Source: CAVRXQ01 sp963831155
GTDB lineage: Bacteria > Actinomycetota > Acidimicrobiia > Acidimicrobiales > Bog-793
Length of the DNA: 64,000 nt
Direction: 5' to 3'
Assembly: GCA_963831155.1 (NCBI GenBank)
Contig: CAWHOY010000008.1
Span: forward strand, 477,217-541,216
In this document: in pieces, positions 35,946 to 45,006 of the stretch
How positions within the stretch are numbered: the stretch's first letter is position 1
How the letters are laid out: each line of letters begins with the position of its first letter
Made by a program: the position numbers and the translations under genes
The notes under the pieces: model-generated
What the model was told of the DNA's origin: nothing
The model's database searches: none
The model's input: only the letters and a program-made list of their open reading frames with translations

Positions 35946-37298
35946 GTGGGTGAAGAGTCGAGCCTTCAAGAAGCGATTCGGGAAGCGAACGACCCGATGC
36001 TGGTCCTCGATCGAATCGCCGAAGAGGCGCTTCGTCTCATCCCTCAGGCTGACGGATCGGTTGTCGAGCTCGCCGACGGCGAGGAACTGGTCTGCGTAAG
36101 CTCTGCCGGCAGCGGGGCCGGTGCGACCGGGGCTCGGCTCCGAATCGATGGGAGCCTCGCCGGGCTCGCCCTTCGGACTGGCTCGACGCTGCGCTCCGAC
36201 GACACCGCTCGCGACCCTCGGATCGACCCCGTGGTGAGCCGTCGGGTGAACGCGGTATCGGTCGTGAGCGTGCCCTTGCGCCGAGGCAATGAATCTGTCG
36301 GTGGCCTCACCGTGATCTCTTCATCTCCCGCCGCCTTTGACGACCGAGACGTTGCGACCTTGACCGGTTTGGCCGAGTTCATCACGACGACGATCACCGC
36401 GTCGTCGGAACTGAGCAAGATCACCGACGAGCTGTTCACCGCCCGGCACGCAGGAACAACGACGGGATCTGCTGCGCCTGACGCCGATGCGATGTCGAGG
36501 TTCGTGGCGAATGTGCTGCATCCCGGCGTCGCCGACGACATCGAGGCTTCACAGCTCATCGAGCGAATCCTCGCTGATCAGTGGTTCGTCATGCTTTTCC
36601 AGCCGGTCGTCGATCTGCGCTCCGGAGAGCTCGTCGGGGTCGAAGCGCTCGCTCGATTCCTTCCCGGTCCTTATCGTCCCCCGGACGCGTGGTTCGCCGA
36701 AGCCCACCGGGTCGGCCGCGGCGTCGAATTGGAACACGCCGCCGTGCGCGCCGCGCTGAGTCACAGCGACGAGCTTCCTCCCGACTGTTTCATCGCGGTC
36801 AATGTCGGTGCGCTCGCGATTGCGAGCCCAGAGATGCCTCGGGTGCTTGACAGATTCGATGCGCGCCGTGTGGTCCTGGAGCTCACCGAGCACCTCAAGG
36901 CCGATGACGCCCCGCAGTTGCGGCGTGCGTTGGCGACGCTCCGTGAGCGGGGCGTCCATCTCGCCATCGACGACGTCGGTTCCGGCTTCTCTGGTCTCTC
37001 GCTCATCGTCAGGCTCGCTCCCGACATCATCAAGGTCGACATGGAGCTCGTCCGCGGGATCGATTTCGACCCGGTCAGAAGAAGCCTCGTCGGCGCCGTC
37101 GTCACGGTTGCCGGCGAGATCGGGGCGACCGTGGTCGCCGAGGGGATCGAGACCGAAGGCGAGTTGGAAACTCTGCGGCAACTCAACGTCGATTTCGGTC
37201 AAGGGTATCTCCCGGGCCGTCCGGGACCGCCGGGGATCCTCGACTCCTTTCGCACCCGCGTCGGCGGACGTTTCCGCCTGACTCGATCTCGTCGATAG
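35946..37298 (+). CDS. GAF-EAL c-di-GMP phosphodiesterase
   Basis: Residues 1-160 form a GAF-like sensor (LVLDRIAEEALRLIPQADGS, VPLRRGNESVGGLTVIS). Residues 200-440 form an EAL domain with its catalytic motifs: GVEALARF, NVGALAIASPEM, VLELTEHL, AIDDVGSGFSGLS, IIKVDMELVRGID, VAEGIET and GQGYLPGRP. The DDFG-like loop (DDVGSGFS) and the metal-binding Glu and Asp residues are present, so hydrolysis of c-di-GMP to pGpG is expected. The GTG at 35946 overlaps a GGGGTGGG run and has no clear Shine-Dalgarno. It is the only complete gene in 33.8-38.1 kb. Confidence 0.9.
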   Translation: MGEESSLQEAIREANDPMLVLDRIAEEALRLIPQADGSVVELADGEELVCVSSAGSGAGATGARLRIDGSLAGLALRTGSTLRSDDTARDPRIDPVVSRRVNAVSVVSVPLRRGNESVGGLTVISSSPAAFDDRDVATLTGLAEFITTTITASSELSKITDELFTARHAGTTTGSAAPDADAMSRFVANVLHPGVADDIEASQLIERILADQWFVMLFQPVVDLRSGELVGVEALARFLPGPYRPPDAWFAEAHRVGRGVELEHAAVRAALSHSDELPPDCFIAVNVGALAIASPEMPRVLDRFDARRVVLELTEHLKADDAPQLRRALATLRERGVHLAIDDVGSGFSGLSLIVRLAPDIIKVDMELVRGIDFDPVRRSLVGAVVTVAGEIGATVVAEGIETEGELETLRQLNVDFGQGYLPGRPGPPGILDSFRTRVGGRFRLTRSRR

Positions 37299-37399
37299 TC
37301 ACTAGCAATCTGGTCGACATACGGTCGGTGGAAGGTCGGGCCACCGCAACGCGCCGAGGGCGCGTTGGACCGAGCGGCAGGTTCGGTTCGAGGCGGGGC

Positions 37400-37546
37400 T
37401 CAGGCGACTCGGTTCTCCGCGCTGAGCATCCAAGCCTGCTTCTCGAGCTCGAGGGTGATGACGTGGAGCAGGTCAGATGTCGAGGGGTCTTCGGCGTCCA
37501 CCTTGTTATGGAGCAAGCGTTTCGTTGCCGACCCTGAGGGGTTCAT
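37400..37546 (-). pseudogene. Dps/ferritin-like C-terminal fragment
   Basis: On the minus strand the last residues read TSDLLHVITLELEKQAWMLS then AENRVA, the end of a Dps-type four-helix bundle. Sequence upstream in the same frame (beyond about 37546) no longer resembles Dps, and the iron-binding helices are absent. Confidence 0.6.
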
Positions 37547-37594
37547 TAACGGCTCTTCGAAACCGTACTGACCGGCGTCGATCTTGTTCGCGCA

Positions 37595-38080
37595 CAGTCC
37601 AGGCGTGTATGCCCAAGCCTTGGTCACGACGAAATTCATTTGTTGATGACTTCTACTGGTGGCAACGTCATGACCGGATTCACTCTCCATAACACACTGC
37701 GAGCGCTCCCCGTACGTGTCATCACTCATAACATGGGGAACATTGATTCGGTAGCGAATGTCGTTTTCTTGGCGGGCGAAGAACGGTTCGCAGCACCACA
37801 ATCGACGTTCATGTTTCACGGAGTCTCTTGGACATTTGGTGCAGGAGCTGAAATCAACGGTTTCAAGGCAAAGGAACTGGTGGCAAGCATTCAGGCTGAT
37901 GAAGATCGAATTGCCTCTCTGATAGCCGAACGCACCGATCTCGCGGCTGCTTCTGTTCGCAAGTTCTTTCGCGAGGCTGCGACGAAGGATGCGGATTACG
38001 CGAAGAGCGTCGGAATCGTGCATAACATTGCGATACCGGCGATCCCACCCAACGCTACCGTGCGAACATTTACTGGCTGA
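37595..38080 (+). pseudogene. ClpP-like serine protease, N-terminally truncated
   Basis: The frame reads EIHLLMTSTGGNVMTGFTLH, VRVITHNMGNIDSVANVVFL, then PQSTFMFHGVSW, the ClpP/crotonase fold with the serine-turn region (normally around the first GG) and a histidine in the FMFHG strand. The N-terminal 30-40 residues, including the first strand, are absent and no start codon with a Shine-Dalgarno is present. The catalytic Ser position in DSVANVV is altered from the usual DSIG context or shifted, so activity is doubtful. Confidence 0.65.
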
Positions 38081-38187
38081 ATGAGCAACGGCCTTCACTG
38101 CGGGGTTCGCCCGTCAAGATTGGCCATGGGGGGCGTTACTCCGAATCCGCCGTCCGATCCTCGTCCCTGTCCTTCGCCCCGCACGCC

Positions 38188-39129
38188 TTGGCAACCTTCG
38201 CCAGGTTGCGGAAGAAGTCCCCACGTTTGGGCGTTGGCACCGTCAAACCTTTGGCGGTCTGCTCGGTCGGCTTGGTCTTTGGTTTCTTTGGCATCTCCCT
38301 CCAAAGAAAAGTAGCGCGCTTCGTGCTCATCGCTCGGCAAGCACGAGACAAACTCAACTGGGCAGCCCATCACCTCTACCTGCTCGATCTTGAGGTCAGA
38401 AAGAGCATCGCCGCAGGTTATGCGCCATTTTCCTATGGCATTGATCCTGACGACAACCTGCCCGGTTTCAGGGTGCGAGTTAGAGAGGTGATTCCGGCTC
38501 CCGTTGAGTGGAGCCTCGTTGTCGGTGACTTTTGCGTGAACGCGAGAGCGGCACTCGATTACCTCGCGTGGCTGTTGGTGAGTTGCGGGAGCGAACCTAA
38601 CCCCGCCTATCCGAACAAAGTTCAGTTTCCTATCTCTGACCCCGGCGACACACGGCAGAAGTTCGATTCCTTGCTTGGCGAAGCGTTGCCAGGTATCAAG
38701 AAACGGGAGATCGTTTCCGTCATCAGGCAGGTACAGCCCTACGTGTCGCAATTGCCGCAAGGGAAGATCCATACCTTGGGGTTTCTCAAGCGTCTCAGCA
38801 ACGCGAACAAGCACCGAGAACTGACCACGTTTGCTACCTACGCAGTAGGTGACTTCTCGCTCAGAGTCGTCGAGACGACCGACTTTGTCGTCCTCGATAC
38901 CGAGGAGGGGGTGAATCTTGTCGATTGCGTCCGATTCGGATTTAAGGGAGATGCCGAACTCTTGATAGTCCGCGGCGAAACTACGGGACCCAATCCGAAC
39001 ATAGGCGTGGAGATGAAGGGGCAGGCGCTGCTTGCTGTCGAGAATGAGGGAGCGAGCGTTGCCGAGCTGGAATCGATAGGCGAGGTTATCGGCTGGATAA
39101 TCGGCAACGTAGAGCGGTTGCTGCCCTGA
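38188..39129 (+). CDS. HEPN-like hypothetical protein
   Basis: This protein of up to 313 residues reads ARQARDKLNWAAHHLYLLDL, then VGDFCVNARAALDYLAWLLV, and LKRLSNANKHRELTTFA. The pattern of a helical pair with VGD...N-R-x-A-L-D-Y-L-A and a later NANKHRE is common in bacterial proteins of unknown function that resemble HEPN domains. The real start may be a GTG near KVARFVLIARQ; the first 35 residues look spurious. A truncated relative lies at 34401-34874. No function can be assigned. Confidence 0.6.
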   Translation: MATFARLRKKSPRLGVGTVKPLAVCSVGLVFGFFGISLQRKVARFVLIARQARDKLNWAAHHLYLLDLEVRKSIAAGYAPFSYGIDPDDNLPGFRVRVREVIPAPVEWSLVVGDFCVNARAALDYLAWLLVSCGSEPNPAYPNKVQFPISDPGDTRQKFDSLLGEALPGIKKREIVSVIRQVQPYVSQLPQGKIHTLGFLKRLSNANKHRELTTFATYAVGDFSLRVVETTDFVVLDTEEGVNLVDCVRFGFKGDAELLIVRGETTGPNPNIGVEMKGQALLAVENEGASVAELESIGEVIGWIIGNVERLLP

Positions 39130-39530
39130 CTTATACAGAGATGGGACAGTTGCCTCATCAGAATTAACGGCTAGGCGAACGAGGATGTCGTCGTGAAGGA
39201 ACCGCATGATTCGTCGCGCCCGTTCGAGCATCGGCCATGATGTGATTTGGGCTTTGAACAGCCGAGCCCACTAGCGACGGGGGTTTCCCATGGCCAACGT
39301 ATTCGGGGGTGTGCTCTCGTCCGTAGCGTGTGGCGATCGGTCCGGGGCTCGTACGGGGAGACTCAGACTGCTTGCGAGGATCCGAGCGTCTCGGCGAACG
39401 AATGCCGTTCCGCCGTGACGATTGGGCGACTTTTTCCGATCCCGTCCCGATGGAGCGGCGGCCAGAAGCATCGCGACTGAGCGACGGAGCAGCTCGAGCT
39501 CGTGGGGGAGGAGCTCTGAGCTTGTCTGCC
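39130..39530. other. Stretch without a recognised gene
   Basis: Several short frames exist on both strands, but none has protein-like composition plus a start signal. No repeat was recognised. Confidence 0.35.
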
Positions 39531-40697
39531 TCAGCTGACAGGGTCCATCTCTCGTTGGACGCTGGTGCGACGAATCATCCGTGTGGCCGATCGTCGGTTG
39601 CTATTGGGAAATGGTGAAGCCGAAGCTCGTTGTTCTGGAGCAGTCGTGAAGTCGATGCTTGCGGCGTCCGCGTAGGCCTTGTTTTTGAGCCTGGTCACAA
39701 GGTCCTTGGTGGTGACTTTGAGGCGCGCAGTGATTGCAGCGATCGACACACCAAACACGCTGAGGAATCCGATGAGAGATTTCAGCCAAGTGGCCGAGTA
39801 ATCAACTGCAACGAGTGAACCGAATGCTGCGGCTGCCCCCAAGGCTCCAAGTAACAAACAGAGTTCGGGCAGGAACGCGCTGAGCGCCGTTCGCGTAGCG
39901 CGCCAGTTTCGTATGAGGCTGAAAGGACTCAGGTACCCAAGAGGACTGTCGCCTAGAACGATCACGCTGTACCAGCGCCGCAGTTGCTCATGCAGTTTAT
40001 CCAAGGTGTCCGGCTCTTGGCGCCACTCGAGGTCGGATGCGACTGTGCCCCAAGTTGTCAATGACCCTGAAACCACGGATGGCGTCAACGGATCGAAATT
40101 GTTCGAAAGTCGACGCAGGTATTCGTTTACTCGTGCGCGTCGATCCTTACCAAGAAGGAAAGTCCAACTGGTCGAGATGCCGTCGTTAGCTGTCAAATCG
40201 AGAGCCCAATACACGTCGGACAGGGCCCGTCCAAGGTTGTACCCGGCAAGTTGCTCTACGGAATTGATGGTCAGGTCGTCCTGAATATCGGCATCCCATC
40301 GGTAGAGGACCTCCGCGAGTTGCTCCCACTTCGCCGAACGTTTCAGAAGGGCAGTTGGATCATCCGCTTGGCGGGCGAGAATTCCGATCTGCTCGGTGAC
40401 CGAGTCGACAAATTCCGAGCAAGTCCAAAGCGGAGCCGGCGGCTTCGGGGGTGGATCGGGTTGGATCGGTGATTCTGGATCAACCGACGCGAGTTTGATC
40501 AGGAGGCGCTTGGCCTCGATCTCGAGTTCGGCGTTGCTTCGTTCGTCATTCAGAGGGAGCGCATGTGAGGGCCACCGATCCGTTGCGCGTGATTCGGTCG
40601 GAGGTCCCACGAGGCGGTTTCTGCCCCTAACTTCGGATATGGCCCAACCGAGACGAATCGAGTCAATTACATGCTGCTCGTCTGGCGGTGTCGTCAT
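39531..40697 (-). CDS. Hypothetical protein with two C-terminal membrane helices
   Basis: From ATG 40697 (MTTPPDEQHVIDSIRLGWAI, preceded by GGGGGA) this 388-residue protein has a soluble N-terminal 270 residues with a Pro-rich linker (SPIQPDPPPKPPAPLWTCSE) and a long helical part. It ends in two membrane helices (LPELCLLLGALGAAAAFGSL and WLKSLIGFLSVFGVSIAAIT) followed by a short basic tail. The layout resembles membrane effectors of conflict systems (SLATT-like), but no family is assigned. It follows the GIY-YIG gene by 59 bp on the same strand, so the two probably form an operon. Confidence 0.6.
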   Translation of the reverse strand: MTTPPDEQHVIDSIRLGWAISEVRGRNRLVGPPTESRATDRWPSHALPLNDERSNAELEIEAKRLLIKLASVDPESPIQPDPPPKPPAPLWTCSEFVDSVTEQIGILARQADDPTALLKRSAKWEQLAEVLYRWDADIQDDLTINSVEQLAGYNLGRALSDVYWALDLTANDGISTSWTFLLGKDRRARVNEYLRRLSNNFDPLTPSVVSGSLTTWGTVASDLEWRQEPDTLDKLHEQLRRWYSVIVLGDSPLGYLSPFSLIRNWRATRTALSAFLPELCLLLGALGAAAAFGSLVAVDYSATWLKSLIGFLSVFGVSIAAITARLKVTTKDLVTRLKNKAYADAASIDFTTAPEQRASASPFPNSNRRSATRMIRRTSVQREMDPVS

Positions 40698-40756
40698 TTG
40701 TTCCCCCAATTTGGCGTACGTCGGAATACGGCGGCGTGTTTGTGAAGCCTCGGACC

Positions 40757-41206
40757 TCAGTTCCTTGCGTCCTTTTTCACTGTGAACGACGCGGCGAGAT
40801 TCGCGTTCTTGCCGCTCGCGTTGATCGTTGTGGTGTCGAATGGGAAGGAGTGCGCGTACTCCTTGTTCATCGGGGGCTTGTGCTTGAAGATGAGAGCGGC
40901 TTCGGCGCGCTGCCGAGTTGTCTCGGGAGAGACGAGCGACGCGGAAAAGCAAATCACCTGTACGGTGGTGCATTGCTTCCTCCAGGTGGGCCACAATTCG
41001 TGGTTTGTCACCCGCTCCCGGATGCCATCCGCCTGTCCGATGTAAATGAGCTTCGCGATCGAGACCGTAGGCGTTGGTTTCGCGCCCTTGTTGTAGGTGC
41101 AGGTGTAGACGCAATAGACGCCGGCTGAAGCGGGCAGGCCGCTCACGTTGGGCTCGGGCCAGTAGCCGTCGAAGTCGAGTTGGATGGTTTTCGGAACGTC
41201 AGCCAT
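40757..41206 (-). CDS. GIY-YIG nuclease-domain protein
   Basis: This 149-residue protein has the GIY-YIG core: GVYCVYTCTY (strand 1), KLIYIGQADGIRERVTNHE (strand 2 with IGQ, the helix and its catalytic Arg region), and RQRAEAALIFKHKPPMNKE with the metal-binding Glu and the final PxxN. The AGGAGGAAAG Shine-Dalgarno selects the ATG at 41206 over an upstream start at 41284. Stand-alone GIY-YIG proteins cut or nick DNA. Pairing with a membrane protein gene is the unusual part here. Confidence 0.78.
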   Translation of the reverse strand: MADVPKTIQLDFDGYWPEPNVSGLPASAGVYCVYTCTYNKGAKPTPTVSIAKLIYIGQADGIRERVTNHELWPTWRKQCTTVQVICFSASLVSPETTRQRAEAALIFKHKPPMNKEYAHSFPFDTTTINASGKNANLAASFTVKKDARN

Positions 41207-41321
41207 CTTTCCTCCTGGGATCATCAAATGAACTCTCATTTCCGTTGTGGAGCGCGATCTGCATGACGAGCGGCTCAGCATCAAGCCTGCGAGCTACGCG
41301 ACGAGCACCTTGCACCCTCAG

Positions 41322-41363
41322 TCGGTTTGAGGAAGCGGCGCGGGCGCAGCTTCCTCAAACCGA
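41322..41363. terminator. Perfect 15-bp inverted repeat, terminator-like
   Basis: TCGGTTTGAGGAAGC (41322-41336) pairs perfectly with GCTTCCTCAAACCGA (41349-41363) around a 12-nt GC-rich loop. No U-run follows on either strand, so it may instead be a protein-binding site or a transposon-related end. Confidence 0.4.
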
Positions 41364-41421
41364 AGGCGACTACGAGCGCCGCGACGAAAAGTGCCATCGG
41401 GGTGCGCAGGTACCAGCGTTC

Positions 41422-41532
41422 CTAACCCATGTACGCGGGGGCCCCGATCGCGAGCCATGCCGCGAGAACAACGACGAGGACGATTCCTACCCCTGCGAAC
41501 TTGCGTCGGCGAAGACTCAAAATCCGGCGCAC
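41422..41532 (-). CDS. Very small membrane protein (36 aa)
   Basis: A GAGGAGG Shine-Dalgarno, well spaced, precedes a GTG at 41532. The product is MRRILSLRRRKFAGVGIVLV then VVLAAWLAIGAPAYMG, a basic start and one membrane helix. The stop is TAG. In the same frame beyond it the sequence continues as ERWYLRTPMALFVAALVVAF, a second membrane helix, down to about 41290, so this may be a two-helix protein interrupted by an amber mutation. Confidence 0.45.
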   Translation of the reverse strand: MRRILSLRRRKFAGVGIVLVVVLAAWLAIGAPAYMG

Positions 41533-41600
41533 GGTGCCTCCTCAAAGTCGGAACTGCCATTCGGCAGTAGACAAGAGTCCGGAGCGGGCGCCCTGATACA

Positions 41601-42032
41601 TGGACGGGTACGATCCCCTCCGGAGCGACGATCGCGGACATCGAGAGTTCGACCGAGATCGAGATCAGCGAGAACGCCGGATCCGGAGCGGGAGCGGGGA
41701 CCTTCTACGGCGCGCCGTGGGGGGTCGGAAACGGCACGACCGCCTTCAACGTGCCGAATCTGCAAGGTGCCTTCCTGATCGAAGCGGACGCCACCTACGT
41801 GCTCGGCGCGACGGGCGGTGCGTCGACGTCGAGCGCCGTCGTCACCCATACGCACTCGATCACTGATCTATCGCACAACCACGGCGGTTCGTCGGGTACG
41901 ACCGGATCGGGCTCGCCGCACAGCCGCTCCGCCGCGGCGAACTTCCTCTTAACTTCGGGAGGGAGCTTCAAGACGGGATCGTCGTCCACCTCGGTGTGGC
42001 AACAGCGGAACAACTCGCCCCGTCTGGGATAG
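41601..42032 (+). pseudogene. Phage tail-collar-like fragment
   Basis: In one frame the sequence reads GTIPSGATIADIESSTEIEI, GTFYGAPWGVGNGTTAFNVP, NLQGAFLIEAD, then THTHSITDLSHNHGG. The GTTAFNVPNLQG stretch and the His-rich THTH...HNHGG are hallmarks of tail-collar/microcystin-dependent-type proteins. There is no start codon in frame before 41751, so the N-terminus is missing. Confidence 0.6.
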
Positions 42033-42284
42033 CCTTTCAAGACCCCTACGGGCCGAGGACTGCGGGTCGGAGGTACCAGGGGTTGCTGTTTGCACACTCG
42101 GCGGCCGAACGCCGCGCAAAGCGGCAGGATGCTGGCCGGGGCCTTCTTTCTGGTGCGCCCAGCGCTTCAAGTCATCCGGGAAGAAGCGCGCCCGAGTTCA
42201 GAACGGCCGTGCATATGGCACGCCGCGTCGATCGCGGGTCGGTCCGCCCGAGGTGACGTTCCTTTTTGGAGGGAGCGCGCCCGC

Positions 42285-43736
42285 CTACAAGACGGCGACG
42301 ATCTGCGCGGCGGTGGCGGCAACCGCCAAGGCGGGCGGACCGATCTTCTTCGCCCATTCCGTCACCTTGGCCAGGAATCGTCGGAGCTTCCCCTTGTCGG
42401 GCTCAGGTTTGGCCGCCTCATCCTGGATGGCTGTCGCGTAGTCGGAGCCTTCGGCAAAGTCGTCGTCGTTCAGCTCCCCGCGCAATGCCTCCACCGTTTT
42501 GACGAGGTCCGCTGTCATCTCGACGAGGTTCGTCTGACTTATCGAGCCGATCGTCTGCGTGTTGTGGTCGCCTGTGATGATGCCGGCCGCATTGACATTC
42601 TTCCCCGAGATGTTCACTGATTGATCCTTCACGGTGAGGTTCCCTCCTGATTCGACGATGATTTGGCGAACGACTGCCCCACCTCGAAGCTCGCCCGGAC
42701 CTCCGAGGAGTTTCAGCGCCTCCACCTTTCGCCTGAGTCCCTTGCTCTCGAGCTCGCGTTCGACAGCGTGCATCGTCATGAGGTCATCTACGTAGCCCCG
42801 CTGCCATTGGTCAAGCACCAGCTCTAGGAGCTGCTTCTGCGGAAAGCCGGCGACCTTCTTGCGGAGCAACAGGCTTGTGCGTTCGTCCAGATAGTCGCGC
42901 ACTCGGTCCGAAGTCAGGTCCAGCTGCCGCTTGTCGCAGAGCCGCAGGACGGTGCGGAGGGCCTCATGCTCGGCGTGCAGGCGGGTGATGTGGATCCGCA
43001 GGCGGCGAACCGAATCGGAGTTGGCGTCTGGGCCGAACATGAGGACCCACATGGAGACGCGCGTCGAATCGACCGTCTGCCAGTACTGCTCTACGTAGGC
43101 ACCTCCGGATGCCCGCGTCGTGAGCTCTCTCGAGGCGACTCTCGCCGCCTTCGAAACTCGTCCGCTGAGCTCGTCCCGGCGCACCTCGCACAGCACGAGC
43201 GGCGCGCCGTGCTGCATCCACCACCCCTCTACTCGGTCGGGGCGGACGCCAGATCGCGGGTGGGTCAGGGTGGTCGCGGAAAGGACGTAGCCCGCGAGCT
43301 GATCGCCGAATGCTAAGAGAGGGTGGTCTTCGGTCGCTCCCCGAAGGCGAGCTCGCACACTCACCGCCGCGAGCGCGGCGGAAGTCGGATCGAGGTCCGC
43401 GTCATGACCACCGGCCGGCGTGGAGCGGAACCCGACCTCAAGGCGCCCGACTCGGCCATCAGAGAAATACCTGCGAAAGACGGGCTGCAAGCGCGGGCTC
43501 GCCTGTCGCAGCCGGGTCACCTCGAAACGAATCGACGCCCGGCACTGCACGAGGAAGCCCTCGGCAGGCCACGGCTCGATGCCGCCGCGTGGGCGTTGCT
43601 TTACCGGCCCTAGTCCACGTACGAATTCGTTGCCGTGTACCGGCAGCCACATCCAGTCCGGCGCCCCCGCCCTCCCCGTGGGAACATCCAAGAGGCTCCG
43701 CACATCGATGGTCGGGATCTCGACCACAAGCAGCAT
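42285..43736 (-). CDS. Unrecognised 483-aa protein, possible conflict-system effector
   Basis: Residues 1-230 look like a beta-rich domain with no family I can name. A helical region covers about 240-350 (DYLDERTSLLLRKKVAGFPQ). Then comes a beta-helix-like stretch, IIVESGGNLTVKDQSVNISG followed by GIITGDHNTQTIG; similar NVNxxG-type linkers separate sensor and effector parts in several bacterial conflict proteins. A short helical part and a C-terminal hydrophobic helix (KKIGPPALAVAATAAQIVAV) end the protein. The start is likely near 43736, although a GTG a few codons in is possible. The immune role is inference. Confidence 0.6.
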   Translation of the reverse strand: MLLVVEIPTIDVRSLLDVPTGRAGAPDWMWLPVHGNEFVRGLGPVKQRPRGGIEPWPAEGFLVQCRASIRFEVTRLRQASPRLQPVFRRYFSDGRVGRLEVGFRSTPAGGHDADLDPTSAALAAVSVRARLRGATEDHPLLAFGDQLAGYVLSATTLTHPRSGVRPDRVEGWWMQHGAPLVLCEVRRDELSGRVSKAARVASRELTTRASGGAYVEQYWQTVDSTRVSMWVLMFGPDANSDSVRRLRIHITRLHAEHEALRTVLRLCDKRQLDLTSDRVRDYLDERTSLLLRKKVAGFPQKQLLELVLDQWQRGYVDDLMTMHAVERELESKGLRRKVEALKLLGGPGELRGGAVVRQIIVESGGNLTVKDQSVNISGKNVNAAGIITGDHNTQTIGSISQTNLVEMTADLVKTVEALRGELNDDDFAEGSDYATAIQDEAAKPEPDKGKLRRFLAKVTEWAKKIGPPALAVAATAAQIVAVL

Positions 43737-44244
43737 CGCGGCACACCGTATCTAGGCATCAGGAGGCTGTCTCGCGGCTTCTGGTGACTTGATGTTGGGA
43801 GCTCGGATGCCCGATGCTCAATATCGTGTAGCGATGTTCTCGAATATGAGTGGGCATCGATTAGCCAAGGTGGAGGGCTGAACGGTTCAGGAACCGCAGC
43901 GACGCAAAGTTCGCGCTCGACTATCTAAATCAAAAGACCGCCGGGGAGCTCATCGTCGGCCTCATCCTCCACCTGCACTCCTGAGAGGATCGACCGGTCG
44001 TACGGCCTCGCCATCGGATCTGCTTGATTTTCGGCAGAGCGCGTTCCTCGCCGTGTCCGTCAACCTGACCCGCACAGCGCGACCTCGGCGACTAAGCCTT
44101 CGTGGTCCTTCCGACTGCGGTCCTTGCAAGATGAGACATCTGAATCATTTACCTCGTGTTGCAACATTGCTAGGCCAAGCGATTGATCGACAACTTGCTC
44201 GATCGGCGTTAAAGGGCGTTATCGCCCTGGGAGAGTGATTGTGT
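43737..44244. other. Stretch without an intact gene
   Basis: One patch at about 43887-43983 reads FRNRSDAKFALDYLNQKTAG then ELIVGLILHLHS before a stop, which looks like a gene remnant without a start. Nothing else was recognised up to the secreted-protein gene. Confidence 0.35.
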
Positions 44245-44997
44245 ATGCAACTGAAGACACGGATAACACTCCTGGCATTTCTACCCCTCCTGATGTTGGC
44301 CTCGGGTATCTCGGGTGCAGCCACAAGCAACGGCGCCACGGTTGGTGGCCCTTCCGGACCGATGGTGATCACGGGTCCCGACCAGGTACCTGCACAGCCC
44401 ACACAGGGCGCTTCGCTCTCGCAGTGGCAAGCGTGGGGTGCTGCTCAGTCGCAAGCCATGCGGACTGCCGACTGGGCTCAGGCCGCGGCTTCGATTGGTT
44501 GCCAGCTGGAGTCGGTGAGTTTCCTGACGGTTGACTCGAGCAGTGATCCCGGGGTGCGGACCCCACCAGGGGTGACGACAACCGGGGTCGGTCTACTCAT
44601 GTCGTGTTCGTCATCGTCCACGAACACTTCAACCTCACCGGATTCTGTCCCGGTCAATGGAGCATGTGGAAACGTCGGCGGGCCAGCGTCACAGTGCGTC
44701 GGGCCGGCCACCTACAACGGCAATCCAAATTACGTATCCGACTCCTACCTGTACAAAGGAAGCGGCTCGATAAAGGGTCATCTTGAGCTCTCGGACGATG
44801 GACCGTTAGCACAGTCATGCTCAGTTGGCGCCCTGATCGCGAATTACCCAGCAACTGGATACTCGACGTTGAATAACGGCTATGAACTTGCCTTTCTTTG
44901 GGGCCCGAAGAACTACTCCACCGTCTGGAATGGCAATTTCTGGAAGGGTACCGGCAATCCGTATTACAACGAGGGCAACGTCTGTTCCGCGTTCTAA
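44245..44997 (+). CDS. Secreted protein of unknown function
   Basis: The ATG at 44245 gives MQLKTRITLLAFLPLLMLAS, a classical signal peptide cleaved near GISGAA. The mature part of about 225 residues is rich in Ser, Thr, Gly and Asn, has several cysteines and no recognised domain. A TTG two codons upstream is a weaker start. A strong hairpin follows the stop. It does not resemble the other secreted protein at 49434-49880 beyond general composition. Confidence 0.7.
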   Translation: MQLKTRITLLAFLPLLMLASGISGAATSNGATVGGPSGPMVITGPDQVPAQPTQGASLSQWQAWGAAQSQAMRTADWAQAAASIGCQLESVSFLTVDSSSDPGVRTPPGVTTTGVGLLMSCSSSSTNTSTSPDSVPVNGACGNVGGPASQCVGPATYNGNPNYVSDSYLYKGSGSIKGHLELSDDGPLAQSCSVGALIANYPATGYSTLNNGYELAFLWGPKNYSTVWNGNFWKGTGNPYYNEGNVCSAF

Positions 44998-45006
44998 ATG
45001 AGACCA

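Noticed and set aside
38095..39231. A 378-codon minus-strand frame opposite the HEPN-like gene
   Set aside because: No start signal or recognisable helices or strands. The plus frame has a relative elsewhere in the window and better composition.
44053..44238. A 61-codon plus-strand frame upstream of the secreted-protein gene
   Set aside because: No start signal, basic low-complexity sequence and no family resemblance.
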